A stretch of DNA of 33,601 bases from Candidatus Doudnabacteria bacterium. Lineage in GTDB: Bacteria; Patescibacteriota; Doudnabacteria; UBA920. The stretch lies in assembly GCA_016218585.1 (NCBI GenBank), contig JACRDK010000025.1:91637-125237 (forward strand). Direction: 5' to 3'. The translations under genes and the position numbers were made by a program. Positions 1 to 9,390 of the stretch are shown in pieces; position 1 is the first letter of the stretch; every line of letters starts with the position of its first letter. The notes beneath the pieces were generated by a model. It saw only the letters and a program-made list of their open reading frames with translations, ran no database searches and was not told where the DNA came from.

Positions 1-782
1 CCGGCAATCATTGCCGCCCTGAAAGTGGTGGAGGAAACTTGGCATAAGCCGCCTCCGAATTCAGGGACAGTGCCTTCTTTTTTAATAACCAGTTCCGGCA
101 AAAATCCGCTCTCCGCATCAACCGGACCCAAGTATTTATTAAAGCTAAACTCTTCTCCTTTTTGAATAATTAGCCCTTTGAACTTTTCTACGCCAACTTC
201 AATATTGTGCCGGCGATTTTTTGGGCTGCCTTTAAAACTGGAAACTCCTTCGGCGATTAATTCATTAATGCCTAAGGCGTTGGTTTGGGCCAGGGTATTT
301 TTTGGCAGGCTTTCTTCAACAGTTATTTCGCTTTCGCTGCGCCCGGCCGACAAGTTTCTTAAAGCGTCCAGCGCGCTTTTGTAGGAATCAACGGCCAGGC
401 CGTTTTGCGGCGGGGTAAATTCTACGGCCCTGTTATTTTCAATTTTAAGAATTGTATCGGCTGAAGTGGTGTTTACAGTTTGCGCGAAATTATTAATAAA
501 AGCGTAAATTGGTTTTAAGCGGAAGCTGTAATTATTTACAGAGGCTGGCGCTGTTGTTTTATTGCCAACATAATTTTGCAGTTGTTGTTGAAAAGTTTTT
601 GAGGCGCCGGGAAAAACATTGCTCGGGGAGACGGCTTGCGCGCCTTTCCAGGAGTCCAAAGTTTCCTGGTCAACCGGGATTTTTTTGTCGCCATAAACCA
701 AAGAAAAATTATCCGCCGCCCAAGCTTTGGGCGACGCGGTTAGCAGCAAACTAAAAATAAAAATAATAAAATATTTTTTCAC
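1..782 (-). CDS. VanW-like secreted protein, partial (runs off left edge)
   Basis: Reverse complement reads from GTG at 782: VKKYFIIFIFSLLLTASPKAWAADNFSLVYGDKK...KGLIIQKGEEFSFNKYLGPVDAESGFLPELVIKKEGTVPEFGGGLCQVSSTTFRAAMIA. It has a signal peptide and the VanW-type GGGLCQVSSTTFRAA motif. Missing from the ORF track because it is truncated. The GTG start overlaps the tsaE stop (GTGA). Confidence 0.85.
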   Translation of the reverse strand, partial: MKKYFIIFIFSLLLTASPKAWAADNFSLVYGDKKIPVDQETLDSWKGAQAVSPSNVFPGASKTFQQQLQNYVGNKTTAPASVNNYSFRLKPIYAFINNFAQTVNTTSADTILKIENNRAVEFTPPQNGLAVDSYKSALDALRNLSAGRSESEITVEESLPKNTLAQTNALGINELIAEGVSSFKGSPKNRRHNIEVGVEKFKGLIIQKGEEFSFNKYLGPVDAESGFLPELVIKKEGTVPEFGGGLCQVSSTTFRAAMIA

Positions 783-1171
783 CGGGATAAGAATTTAATA
801 ACTTTAGTTTTTTTAGGGAGATGCCTGGAAATTTTATCGGCCCATTCAATAAAGGTAATGGTATTTTTTTGCCCCCAGAATTCCGTTAAGCCCAAGCTCT
901 TGGCTTCTTTAAAATTTTTCGTTCGGTATAAATCCAAATGGTATAACAACACGGTTTTTTTGGGTTGTTTAAGCTTAACCGGAAAGCAGTGAAGCAGTGT
1001 AAAAGTTGGGCTGGTAATGCGGTGCCTGAGCTTGAGGTTTTTAGCTATTGCTTTTACAAAAGTGGTTTTACCGCTGCCCAAATCTCCAATTAATGCAAAA
1101 ATTTCTCCGCCCTTTAGGCTGTCTGCTATTTTTTTGGCTTGTTCGGGTATTTGCGTGAGTTCAATGTTCAT
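779..1171 (-). CDS. tsaE: tRNA threonylcarbamoyladenosine biosynthesis ATPase TsaE
   Basis: Walker A GDLGSGKTTFVKAIA, SPTFTLLH, HLDLYR and FIEWADKI motifs typical of TsaE/YjeE. Confidence 0.93.
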   Translation of the reverse strand: MNIELTQIPEQAKKIADSLKGGEIFALIGDLGSGKTTFVKAIAKNLKLRHRITSPTFTLLHCFPVKLKQPKKTVLLYHLDLYRTKNFKEAKSLGLTEFWGQKNTITFIEWADKISRHLPKKTKVIKFLSR

Positions 1172-1305
1172 AGTTATATCCGGTTTTACTCCCTATATTT
1201 TAACATATTTTTAACAAGTTCGGGACCAAAAAGGAGTCTTTTGCCGCGGTTGACGAAAGGCCGTAAATTAACTATACTAATTAACTAATCTAAGTTAAAA
1301 ATCTT

Positions 1306-2451
1306 ATGGAAATTTCTGTTGAGCAGCAAATATTTGACCAGTTTAAACGGGCGGCAAAAATTGCCGTTGTTTTGCCGGAACATTTAACAGCAGACAGCGT
1401 GGCTACCGGCCTGGCTTTAAAGTTATTTTTGCAAAAGTTGCAGAAAGAGGTGGTTATTTGTTCCAGCGGAGAGATGCCTTTAAATTTGCGTTTTTTGCCC
1501 CAGGCCAACTCTTTCCAAAAACAGGTTTCCCAAGGCAGCAGTTTTGTAATTAGCGTGGATACCGCCGTAAAGAAATTGGACGAAGTAAGCTATCAGAAAA
1601 GAGAAGATAAAGTGCAAATTTATTTAAAATCTTTAGCTCAGGAATTTGACCAAAACGATTTAAACTTTTCTTTGGAAAAATCCCCGCTCGATTTAATTGT
1701 GGCGGTTGGCGGAAAGTCCCTGGAAGATTTTGGCCGAATTTACGAACAGTCAGCCGATCGTTTTTTTGAAACGCCAAAGATTAACATTGACCATAAGCCG
1801 GGCAACGAATATTTTGGCACAATTAATTTGGTGGATATTACCGCAACCTCAACCGCGGAAATATTAACCGAGCTGTTTCAGAAATACGAAGAGCAGTTGG
1901 TGGACGAAGATATTGCCACTTGTTTGCTTGCGGGAATTATAGAAAAAACCGCCAGCTTCCAACACGTCCAAACAACCCCCAAGGCGTTTATTAAAGCCAG
2001 CGAGCTTATTTCCTTCGGCGGACGCCAACAGGAAATTATAAAAAATATTTTTAAAACTAAATCTCTGCCTTTGTTGAAATTGTGGGGCAGGGCCTTGGCA
2101 AGAATGAAAGTGGACGAAGGCGCCGGCCTGGTTCATTCCGTGCTGGCATTGTCCGATTTTGAGAAGTCAGAAAGCAACGAGTCGGAAATTTTACCGGTGC
2201 TTCGCGAATTTGTAGACAACATTAGCGGATATAAAATAATTGCCGTTATTGCCGAAGCACAAAAAAATCAGCCGCACTTAGTAGTCGCAGTCCATGAGCA
2301 GGTGCCTGCGGCGGCTATTATGGAACGGTTGGGCGCCAGCGCCAAGCTAATGAATTTCCAGTTAGGCAATTATAAGATTATTGAGCAGTCTTATGACAAC
2401 GCCACTCTGGAAAATATTGAAAGCAGATTTCTAGGAATTGTAAAATCATAA
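1306..2451 (+). CDS. DHH-family phosphoesterase-like protein with degenerate catalytic motifs
   Basis: NrnA/RecJ-like order of motifs: PEHLTADSVATGLAL, NIDHKPGNEYFGTINLVDITATSTAEIL, LLAGIIEKTASFQHVQTT; most expected metal-binding residues are replaced. Confidence 0.75.
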   Translation: MEISVEQQIFDQFKRAAKIAVVLPEHLTADSVATGLALKLFLQKLQKEVVICSSGEMPLNLRFLPQANSFQKQVSQGSSFVISVDTAVKKLDEVSYQKREDKVQIYLKSLAQEFDQNDLNFSLEKSPLDLIVAVGGKSLEDFGRIYEQSADRFFETPKINIDHKPGNEYFGTINLVDITATSTAEILTELFQKYEEQLVDEDIATCLLAGIIEKTASFQHVQTTPKAFIKASELISFGGRQQEIIKNIFKTKSLPLLKLWGRALARMKVDEGAGLVHSVLALSDFEKSESNESEILPVLREFVDNISGYKIIAVIAEAQKNQPHLVVAVHEQVPAAAIMERLGASAKLMNFQLGNYKIIEQSYDNATLENIESRFLGIVKS

Positions 2452-2457
2452 AACCAA

Positions 2458-2489
2458 CCCCGCCCAAATTTAATTTGGGCGGGGTTTTT
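2458..2489. terminator. Intrinsic terminator after the DHH-like gene
   Basis: CCCCGCCCAAAT..ATTTGGGCGGGG hairpin followed by TTTTT. Confidence 0.85.
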
Positions 2490-2560
2490 GCTAAGCCCTG
2501 CCGGTCAATGTTATAATATCTAGGCAAAAAGAGTTTAAAATAAATTCAACAGAAACAAAA

Positions 2561-4216
2561 ATGTCCGGAAAATTTTTATCCAGCACCCCAAAAGAACTTG
2601 AGGAAAGCCTAAGCGAACTCAACCGAAAAATGGAAGAGCAGGAAACCCAGGCCAAAGCCGGTTCTTTAGGCTTGCCCTACATAGATTTGCACAATTTCCC
2701 CGTTGATTTAAGCGTTTTGGGCATTTTTACCCAGGAAGAAGCCTCAACTATGGGCGCCGTCCCATTCTATAAAGAGTTATCCGATTTGCGCATTGGCACA
2801 GTTGAGCCAAAGCATCCGCTGTTGCTGGAAAAAATAAAAGAGTTGTCGGGAAAAAATAAAATTAGTTTGTATTTTATTTCCAAACATAGCCTTGCGCAAA
2901 CTTTAAAGTTTTACAGCAAGGTTTTACGGCCCAAAGCAGCGATTGACGATACGGTTAGAGCTAAAACCGGAGAGGACTTTTTAGCGCTTTTAAAAGATTT
3001 TCAAAATGAACAGGTGCAAAAGCAGGCAAATGCCACCAGATTTTTAGAAATTATTTTTGGCGCGGCTATGGCCTATAAAGCCTCCGACATTCACATGGAG
3101 CCGGAAGATCATTTTATTAAGTTGCGCTACCGAATTGACGGCGTGTTGCAGGATTTTTTACATATCTCCAAAGATTTGCAGCGCCCCATAACCAACCGCA
3201 TAAAAATATTAGCCAAGCTAAAAAGCAATGTAGAGAACATTCCCCAGGATGGACGCATAACTTTTTATTATGCCGATAAGCCGATAGATGTCCGTGTTTC
3301 CAGCCTGCCTTCTTCTTATGGCGAAGAAATTGTAATGCGCCTTCTTGGCACCGGCGCAACAAATTTAAAGTTAGCCGATTTGGGTTTTAGCGAACAGGCT
3401 AGAGAAGTTATCGAGAGGCAATTGCAAAAACCAAACGGAATGATAATTACCACCGGTCCAACCGGCAGCGGAAAAACCACAACCCTCTATGCTTTCTTAA
3501 ATCAGTTAAATCAGCCCGGAGTAAAAATAATAACTTTAGAAGATCCGGTTGAATATCAGCTGCAGGGGATAGTACAAACCCCGATTGACCATAATGTAGA
3601 CTTTGATTTTGCCAAAGGCTTGCGCGCAATTTTACGCCAGGACCCCGATATAATTATGGTTGGTGAAATTCGAGACCAGGAAACGGCGGAAACGGCAATG
3701 CAGGCGGCGCTTACCGGACACTTGGTTTTTTCTACCTTGCATACTAACGATGCTTCCGGCGCGGTGCCGAGATTGCTGAATATGGGGATCAAGCCTTTTG
3801 TAGCGGCTCCTGCGCTATCCTGCGTTCTGGCTCAGCGTTTAGTCAGGAGGCTTTGTCCTTCATGCAAAGCCCCGGCTAAGCTTTCGCCCACGGTTATGGA
3901 AAAAATTGTAAGCTTGCTAAAAAATTTACCCCCGTCTGCCGGAGTTGCTTTGCCTAAAGAACTGCAGTTTTACCATTCCTCAGGTTGCGCCGAGTGCAAT
4001 AATTTGGGCTACAAGGGGCGGGTTGGCATATATGAAGTATTGGAAAACACCGAGGCCGTGCAAAAATTAATTTTGGCCGAGAATTCTTCAATGGCGGAAT
4101 TTAAAAAGACTGCCGTAGCTCAAGGGATGGTAACAATGGTTCAGGATGGTTTGTTAAAGGCTTTAGCCGGTCTTACTGATGTTGAAGAGGTCTTCCGCGT
4201 CGCGGGAGGGGATTAA
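2561..4216 (+). CDS. pilB: GspE/PilB-type secretion/type IV pilus assembly ATPase
   Basis: Walker A TGPTGSGKTTTLYAF, DPVEYQLQGIVQTPI, RQDPDIIMVGEIRDQETAETAMQAALTGHLVFSTLHTND, and zinc tetracysteine CPSC...CAEC. Confidence 0.93.
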   Translation: MSGKFLSSTPKELEESLSELNRKMEEQETQAKAGSLGLPYIDLHNFPVDLSVLGIFTQEEASTMGAVPFYKELSDLRIGTVEPKHPLLLEKIKELSGKNKISLYFISKHSLAQTLKFYSKVLRPKAAIDDTVRAKTGEDFLALLKDFQNEQVQKQANATRFLEIIFGAAMAYKASDIHMEPEDHFIKLRYRIDGVLQDFLHISKDLQRPITNRIKILAKLKSNVENIPQDGRITFYYADKPIDVRVSSLPSSYGEEIVMRLLGTGATNLKLADLGFSEQAREVIERQLQKPNGMIITTGPTGSGKTTTLYAFLNQLNQPGVKIITLEDPVEYQLQGIVQTPIDHNVDFDFAKGLRAILRQDPDIIMVGEIRDQETAETAMQAALTGHLVFSTLHTNDASGAVPRLLNMGIKPFVAAPALSCVLAQRLVRRLCPSCKAPAKLSPTVMEKIVSLLKNLPPSAGVALPKELQFYHSSGCAECNNLGYKGRVGIYEVLENTEAVQKLILAENSSMAEFKKTAVAQGMVTMVQDGLLKALAGLTDVEEVFRVAGGD

Positions 4217-4260
4217 TTTATTAAAACCCCACAAATAAAAGCATAAAAAATTTAATCCAT

Positions 4261-4296
4261 AAGAGCAAAAGAAAATTTTTTCTTTTGCTCTTATTT
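4261..4296. terminator. 15-bp stem terminator abutting the downstream promoter
   Basis: AAGAGCAAAAGAAAA-TT-TTTTCTTTTGCTCTT followed by ATTTT; ends at the -35 of the next promoter. Confidence 0.85.
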
Positions 4297-4324
4297 TGAC
4301 AAAAATTTTAATTTCTGCTATAAT
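4296..4324 (+). promoter_or_regulatory. Consensus sigma70-type promoter with extended -10
   Basis: TTGACA (4296-4301), 17-nt spacer, TGC-TATAAT (4319-4324). Confidence 0.85.
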
Positions 4325-4330
4325 ATATTT

Positions 4331-4378
4331 AGTCGATTAAACTTACTTTCGCGCCAAAATAGTGCGAAAGTTTGAAAC
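4331..4378 (+). ncRNA. Candidate structured 5' leader RNA, copy 1
   Basis: AGTCGATTAA then stem ACTTTCGC/GCGAAAGT, loop GCCAAAATAGT, then TTGAAAC; the same architecture recurs at 9341-9390. Confidence 0.7.
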
Positions 4379-4450
4379 AAAAATAAAATTAAATTACAAA
4401 ATCAATTCAGGGCTCAAAATTAGCTCTGCAAGATTTTGCAAAGGTGTTAT

Positions 4451-7400
4451 ATGAACCCTTATGCTTACCAGAAGACGCCAATGCGTCCTTCTGTGAGTGC
4501 CCAAGAAGGCGAGTCTTTAACCGGACTAGCCAAGAAGTTTTTAAGTGCCTTAGCGGGAGCGAAAATTAGCGCCGTTACCGCTGTGGCATTTATTTTATTT
4601 GCAGCGGTTTCCGTTGGTGCGATTACGTTGGTTAGTTATTCGGAAATTGCCGGAGAAAATGGTTTGGTAAATGCGGTCCAACCGGTTAAATCAAAAGTTC
4701 TCGGCGTGGCCACCTATGGCTACAATCAGCCAATCTGCCAAAAAAATACCGCCAACTGTTTAAATTACCAATTAATAGGTTACTCCGGCGCGGGTTGGCA
4801 AGTTCAAATAAACTATCAATTGCAGAATAACCTTAAAGGCGCGATTAAGGTAAATACTTGGAATTTTATGGATAATATAGTAGGCAGCGGCAATGGCCGC
4901 ACCGGTTACGATTTAATTCCTGGGAAAACCTATACTTTTGTCTTATATGCCAAGTCAGGATCATCTCTATATAAACTAACAAGCCTGAGCATTACCGCTC
5001 CGCAGGCCCCGACTGATCCGGTTGCTTGCGCGCAAGACGCTTACCTTTGCCCCGATGGATCATATGTCGGAAGAACTGCTCCGTCATGCAATTTTATTTG
5101 CCCAGCGGTTCCGGCTTATGGATATACAACCGCAAATGTTGGTCCTGTTAATCAGGGGGAGTGGAGAGAAGGTTGGATCGAAAGATTTAGCGCAACTAAT
5201 TACGCCACCGAGCCTTCAGATGTAACAATTGAAGGTTGGGCTTATGATTCAGGTAAAAACATTGACTTAAAAATTGTTCTTAAAGATGCTGTGACCGGTC
5301 GCGAGTACCAAGGGCAAATGGTGGCACAGTCGCCTCTAAGAAGCGATATCGTTTCGTATCTAAATAAAATTACCGGCAGCAATAAGTCCAGCACTTCCGG
5401 CATGTTTAGGATGTTGTTTTCTAATGTCCCGGCTGGAAAATATTATTTAGCAAATGCCAGATATAATGGATATTTATTTAATATCCATAGCCAGGCCAAC
5501 CAGCCTTTATATATTAGCGCTAAGCCTTCTTATGGGTATAAAGGCGGTTTGAATATTTACTCTTGGGATACTACCAAACAAGTTGAGACCTCCGCTGGCA
5601 AGACCGGAGTAGAATTATTTTCTTTCGAGGTTAGCAATAGTGCCGGAACCGGCCCTTATGCTTTAAGCAGTTTAACTTTCAGCTCAGCTTCGGCAGATGC
5701 GTTAAAAAGTCTTGGCAACTATTGGGTTACCGACGAATATGGTAACATTATCGGAAAAAAAGATACCGTGGTTTCACCAAGTGTAACTTATGGGTATAAT
5801 GTGATTTTTACTTCGCCTTTAGTTATTTCTGTTAACGCCGTAAGATATTTGAAATTCAAAGCCGACATATTAAGCACCGCGCCAAACACAACTTTTCAAC
5901 TCCAGGCCCTCGGAATTGGCTATTGGTATCCAAATACATATGGATATAGCTATCCCGGCCAAGTTAACGGTTTAAACAACCCAATAAGCAAAACAATTAT
6001 TATTACTTCATCAGCTGGGCAAACTGGTTCGCCCAGGGTGGGGCAGTTAATAAATAAATCAGGCACTGTGTTTTTGGTTGGCAATGGTGTGATTTATGGC
6101 ATTCCTTCTTTGGCCGTGTTTAATTCTTGGGGTTGGAATTTAGGGAATATTGTAAATTCTAATTCGTCTGAAGACGCGCTTCCTCAAGGCGGCGTGGTTC
6201 CATTTAGGGATCCAAATTGCAGTACTGCTTTAGACCAGATCTTGGGCAAGTGTCCGGTTAGCGCTAAGCCAATCGATGTCGCAATTTCCTTAAACAACGC
6301 AGTGGCATCGCCGATAATAGTTATCCCAGGGCAAACAAATCAGAAAATTGCCTCATTTGTAATTAGCAGCGGAACCAGCGGGGAAGTTAATGTCTCATAT
6401 ATTGGTTTCTTTGCTCAAGCAGGGATAGAAAAATTTCAAAATTTGAAAATGATGGTTGGTTCTACCCAAGTTGGAGCGACAGTGGCGGCTCCTATTGCCG
6501 GACAAAATTACTATTTTAGCCCCTCAGCTTCGGGCTTAAAGATTCCGGCAGGCGGCCAAATAATTGTTGACGCTTACGCTGACGCAACAACAAGCGCTAA
6601 TGTTAACAACGCAATACTTATAGCAATTAATAAAATTTCAGGAACGCTGACCGCCAGTGGCAGAGCTTTGCCTGATGGTTTGGGATTGACAGGGCAGTTA
6701 ATTATAACTGACAGCGCCGCAGCAGACAGTGGCTTTAGTATTAAGGCAAGCTCTTTAGCATACTCATTGACAGTAACACCTGGTTTGGGCAAGCAAAAAA
6801 TTGGTTCGTTTGATTTAACAGCCAGCGTCGCAGGAGACGTTGCGATTAACACTATAACTGTTTATATGACAAGAAATGTCATCGGTGATAGTTTTAGCGG
6901 CCTATATTTAAGGGATGGGCTTACAGGTTACCCATTAGGTTCTGTTCAATCTTATGTTACCAGCAATGGCATCTATACATTTACGCCAGGCAGCCCATTG
7001 GTTATTGCCGCCGGTTCTAAAAAGGTGATTGAGATTTATGCTGACATAGCGGCCAGCGCCTCATCTTTAAACATTAGCGGACAAAACTTATTAGGGATTT
7101 TAAAAGTAGCCGCTTATAAATATAATACAGGCGTGGCTATAAATATTCCTTCTCCAGTCGCCGGGCAGTTAATTTATTTTTCAAACACATCCGTTAATCA
7201 TGCTCCGTCCGCTCCGAGCATTCCTTTTGGTTTGGGAACCGCTTTGCAGCCTGGCGTTTCGCAAAAGATACAATTTGTCGCCAACGATGCCGATCAGGAC
7301 CAGCTTACTTATAACATAGTTTGGGGCGATGGCTCAGCTACTACTACGCAAACCGGACTTGCCGGCACAACATTGGAAACATCTCACGTTTGGGCCTCTG

Positions 7401-7861
7401 CCGGGACGTATATTGTCAGAATTTTTGCCAGTGATGGCAAAGGCGGATCGTCTAGCAATTACTATATTGCAACAGTAATAGCTACGGTACCGACGCCGAC
7501 CGTTGCTTTGTCCGCAAGTTTTGTATCTCAAAGTGTTCCTTCTACTGTGGCCGCCGGATCTTATTTGGATGCCGTAATAATATTTAAAAATACCAGCACT
7601 CAAACCTGGACTAACAGCCTTAGTAACTATCAGTTTCAAATTGGTTCTCAAAATCCAACCGGGAATAAAACTTGGGAAGGAAATGCTTTAACTCTTTACA
7701 AAGATATTTTGCCTGGAGAGACGGTAACTTTTGCATTTCACGTTAAAGTTCCCACAGTAGCAGGGACTTATAATTTCCAGTGGCAAATGCTACAAAATAC
7801 TTCCGCTGGGGCGAAATATTTTGGTGATTTAACGCCGAACGTTCAAATTGTTGTAAAGTAA
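4451..7861 (+). CDS. Large membrane-anchored surface protein (MNPY family) with repeated beta-sandwich, PKD-like and NBR1-Ig-like domains
   Basis: Start set at MNPYAYQK by homology with the second MNPY protein. N-terminal TM; internal paralogous ~110-aa beta domains; PKD-like ...ANDADQDQLTYNIVWGDGS...HVWASAGTYIVRIFASDGKGGSS; C-terminal SQSVPSTVAAGSYLDAVIIFKNTSTQTWTN...WQM resembling NBR1 Ig-like. Confidence 0.8.
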   Translation: MNPYAYQKTPMRPSVSAQEGESLTGLAKKFLSALAGAKISAVTAVAFILFAAVSVGAITLVSYSEIAGENGLVNAVQPVKSKVLGVATYGYNQPICQKNTANCLNYQLIGYSGAGWQVQINYQLQNNLKGAIKVNTWNFMDNIVGSGNGRTGYDLIPGKTYTFVLYAKSGSSLYKLTSLSITAPQAPTDPVACAQDAYLCPDGSYVGRTAPSCNFICPAVPAYGYTTANVGPVNQGEWREGWIERFSATNYATEPSDVTIEGWAYDSGKNIDLKIVLKDAVTGREYQGQMVAQSPLRSDIVSYLNKITGSNKSSTSGMFRMLFSNVPAGKYYLANARYNGYLFNIHSQANQPLYISAKPSYGYKGGLNIYSWDTTKQVETSAGKTGVELFSFEVSNSAGTGPYALSSLTFSSASADALKSLGNYWVTDEYGNIIGKKDTVVSPSVTYGYNVIFTSPLVISVNAVRYLKFKADILSTAPNTTFQLQALGIGYWYPNTYGYSYPGQVNGLNNPISKTIIITSSAGQTGSPRVGQLINKSGTVFLVGNGVIYGIPSLAVFNSWGWNLGNIVNSNSSEDALPQGGVVPFRDPNCSTALDQILGKCPVSAKPIDVAISLNNAVASPIIVIPGQTNQKIASFVISSGTSGEVNVSYIGFFAQAGIEKFQNLKMMVGSTQVGATVAAPIAGQNYYFSPSASGLKIPAGGQIIVDAYADATTSANVNNAILIAINKISGTLTASGRALPDGLGLTGQLIITDSAAADSGFSIKASSLAYSLTVTPGLGKQKIGSFDLTASVAGDVAINTITVYMTRNVIGDSFSGLYLRDGLTGYPLGSVQSYVTSNGIYTFTPGSPLVIAAGSKKVIEIYADIAASASSLNISGQNLLGILKVAAYKYNTGVAINIPSPVAGQLIYFSNTSVNHAPSAPSIPFGLGTALQPGVSQKIQFVANDADQDQLTYNIVWGDGSATTTQTGLAGTTLETSHVWASAGTYIVRIFASDGKGGSSSNYYIATVIATVPTPTVALSASFVSQSVPSTVAAGSYLDAVIIFKNTSTQTWTNSLSNYQFQIGSQNPTGNKTWEGNALTLYKDILPGETVTFAFHVKVPTVAGTYNFQWQMLQNTSAGAKYFGDLTPNVQIVVK

Positions 7862-7866
7862 CTAAA

Positions 7867-7907
7867 ATAAAAAAATCCCGTTCCGAGAAATCGGAACGGG
7901 ATTTTTT
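7867..7907. terminator. Bidirectional intrinsic terminator
   Basis: AAAAAATCCCGTTCCGAgaaaTCGGAACGGGATTTTTT between convergent genes. Confidence 0.9.
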
Positions 7908-9270
7908 AGTCGGAACATTTGTAGTTGTAGCGAAAGAAATTTTCAGAAACAGGTATTAGGCATTGTTGCAAAAATTGGCTTTGTAAGCGGTAGCTGCGCT
8001 GGTAAAAAAATAACGGCCGCGGGTAATGGGAAATAAATTGAATTTCATTTTGTCCTTGCCAAAAGTTTTGCCAGTCTTCGTAAGAATTAGGGTCTTCCAG
8101 CAAACCAGGGGCGCCTAAACGGGCATTGTTGCTAAAGCCTAACAGCCACGGAGCGTCGTCCGCTGAAGTTGCTAAAATAAAAGCGCCAGGCTGATTAAAA
8201 TTTTTAATTTCCTCAATCTCAGCTCGGCTAATTAAAGGCTGTTTGGCGGCGGTAAATTGAAAATTTAAGTAAAACAAAAACAAAAGAACCAAGGCAATGC
8301 CCAGTTTTTTGCCCCAGTGTTTGTAATCGATTTGTCCCAAAAAATATGCGCCATAATAAATAAGCGACAAATCCAAATAAATTAAAAATCTTCGGTAAAA
8401 AGGCAGCTTCAGTAAAAACCAAGCCAGACAAACTAGCGAAAAGACCGTCGCAGTTAAAGACCCTCTTTTTTTAAAACTTAAATAAATTCCCGGAAGAGCC
8501 AGAAGCAAGTAGGGCCAGAATAACAAAAAAAGATTTTGCCCGTCCAAAAATAACCCGGTGCGGACGCTGTCATTCTTATTCTGCAGCAATTCACCAACCA
8601 CCGATTTTAAATGCGGAATAAAAATAACCGCTAAGGTTAACGCGAGTCCGGCAGCTAAAGGTAGTGTAATTTTCCGGTATTTTTTATCTAAAATTTGTTC
8701 AGTGAGATAGGATGCCGCCAAAGACAAGAGCAGGACTATTAAAGTTGTCCGGTGAGTTAAAGCAACTGCTAAAGCGCTAAAAATTAGACCGTTCCATTTT
8801 TTTTCCTGATAAAATTTTATTGCTAAAAGCAAAAACGGCATCGCCGCCCAGCTTTTCCACAAAAACATAGAATAGCTTTCGGTTTGGATGAGAGAGCCGG
8901 CACATAGCAGCACAGCAAATAATGCGGATTTTTTATTATTGCCGAATAGCCAATAGAAACTTAAAGCCAACAGCGGGGAAAAAAATAAATAAAATTCATT
9001 AATTAGGATGTTGGGAGGAATAAAAAACAATTTGGCTGCATAAAATAACGGATTGCTATAGCCTCCCCAAAGAGCTACCAGCCAACCGGAAGCTGAGAGT
9101 GGGTTTAAATGAGTTGCGGCAAAAAGGTAGAAACCGTAGTCGTAACCAAACAAACCGACAGGTCCTTTAGCAAGTAGAACCAGTCTAATAATAAGCAGCG
9201 GAACCAAAGCAAACAATAAATAGGCCAATGGGGGAGTAGAAATTTTTGTTTCAGGATTTTTCATTACCAT
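7906..9270 (-). CDS. Polytopic membrane protein (possibly GT-C glycosyltransferase-like)
   Basis: 454 aa with many hydrophobic segments (PPLAYLLFALVPLLIIRLVLLAKG..., LPLAAGLALTLAVIFIPHL, etc.) and a C-terminal soluble tail. Confidence 0.65.
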   Translation of the reverse strand: MVMKNPETKISTPPLAYLLFALVPLLIIRLVLLAKGPVGLFGYDYGFYLFAATHLNPLSASGWLVALWGGYSNPLFYAAKLFFIPPNILINEFYLFFSPLLALSFYWLFGNNKKSALFAVLLCAGSLIQTESYSMFLWKSWAAMPFLLLAIKFYQEKKWNGLIFSALAVALTHRTTLIVLLLSLAASYLTEQILDKKYRKITLPLAAGLALTLAVIFIPHLKSVVGELLQNKNDSVRTGLFLDGQNLFLLFWPYLLLALPGIYLSFKKRGSLTATVFSLVCLAWFLLKLPFYRRFLIYLDLSLIYYGAYFLGQIDYKHWGKKLGIALVLLFLFYLNFQFTAAKQPLISRAEIEEIKNFNQPGAFILATSADDAPWLLGFSNNARLGAPGLLEDPNSYEDWQNFWQGQNEIQFISHYPRPLFFYQRSYRLQSQFLQQCLIPVSENFFRYNYKCSD

Positions 9271-9305
9271 TTAATTATAACAGGAAATAAAAAAATGATT
9301 TTATT

Positions 9306-9334
9306 TTGACAAGAGCTAAAATTTCTGCTATAAT
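9306..9334 (+). promoter_or_regulatory. Consensus sigma70-type promoter, near-copy of 4296-4324
   Basis: TTGACA (9306-9311), 17-nt spacer, TGC-TATAAT (9329-9334). Confidence 0.85.
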
Positions 9335-9340
9335 ATATTT

Positions 9341-9390
9341 AGTCGATTAAAAATTATCTGTTGTGCCAAAATAGTACAATAGATTGAAAC
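9341..9390 (+). ncRNA. Candidate structured 5' leader RNA, copy 2
   Basis: AGTCGATTAA, stem TCTGTTGT/ACAATAGA, loop GCCAAAATAGT, then TTGAAAC. Confidence 0.7.

Noticed and set aside
1-754. Plus-strand ORFs 178-384 and 509-754
   Set aside because: They are antisense to the clear VanW-like minus-strand coding sequence.
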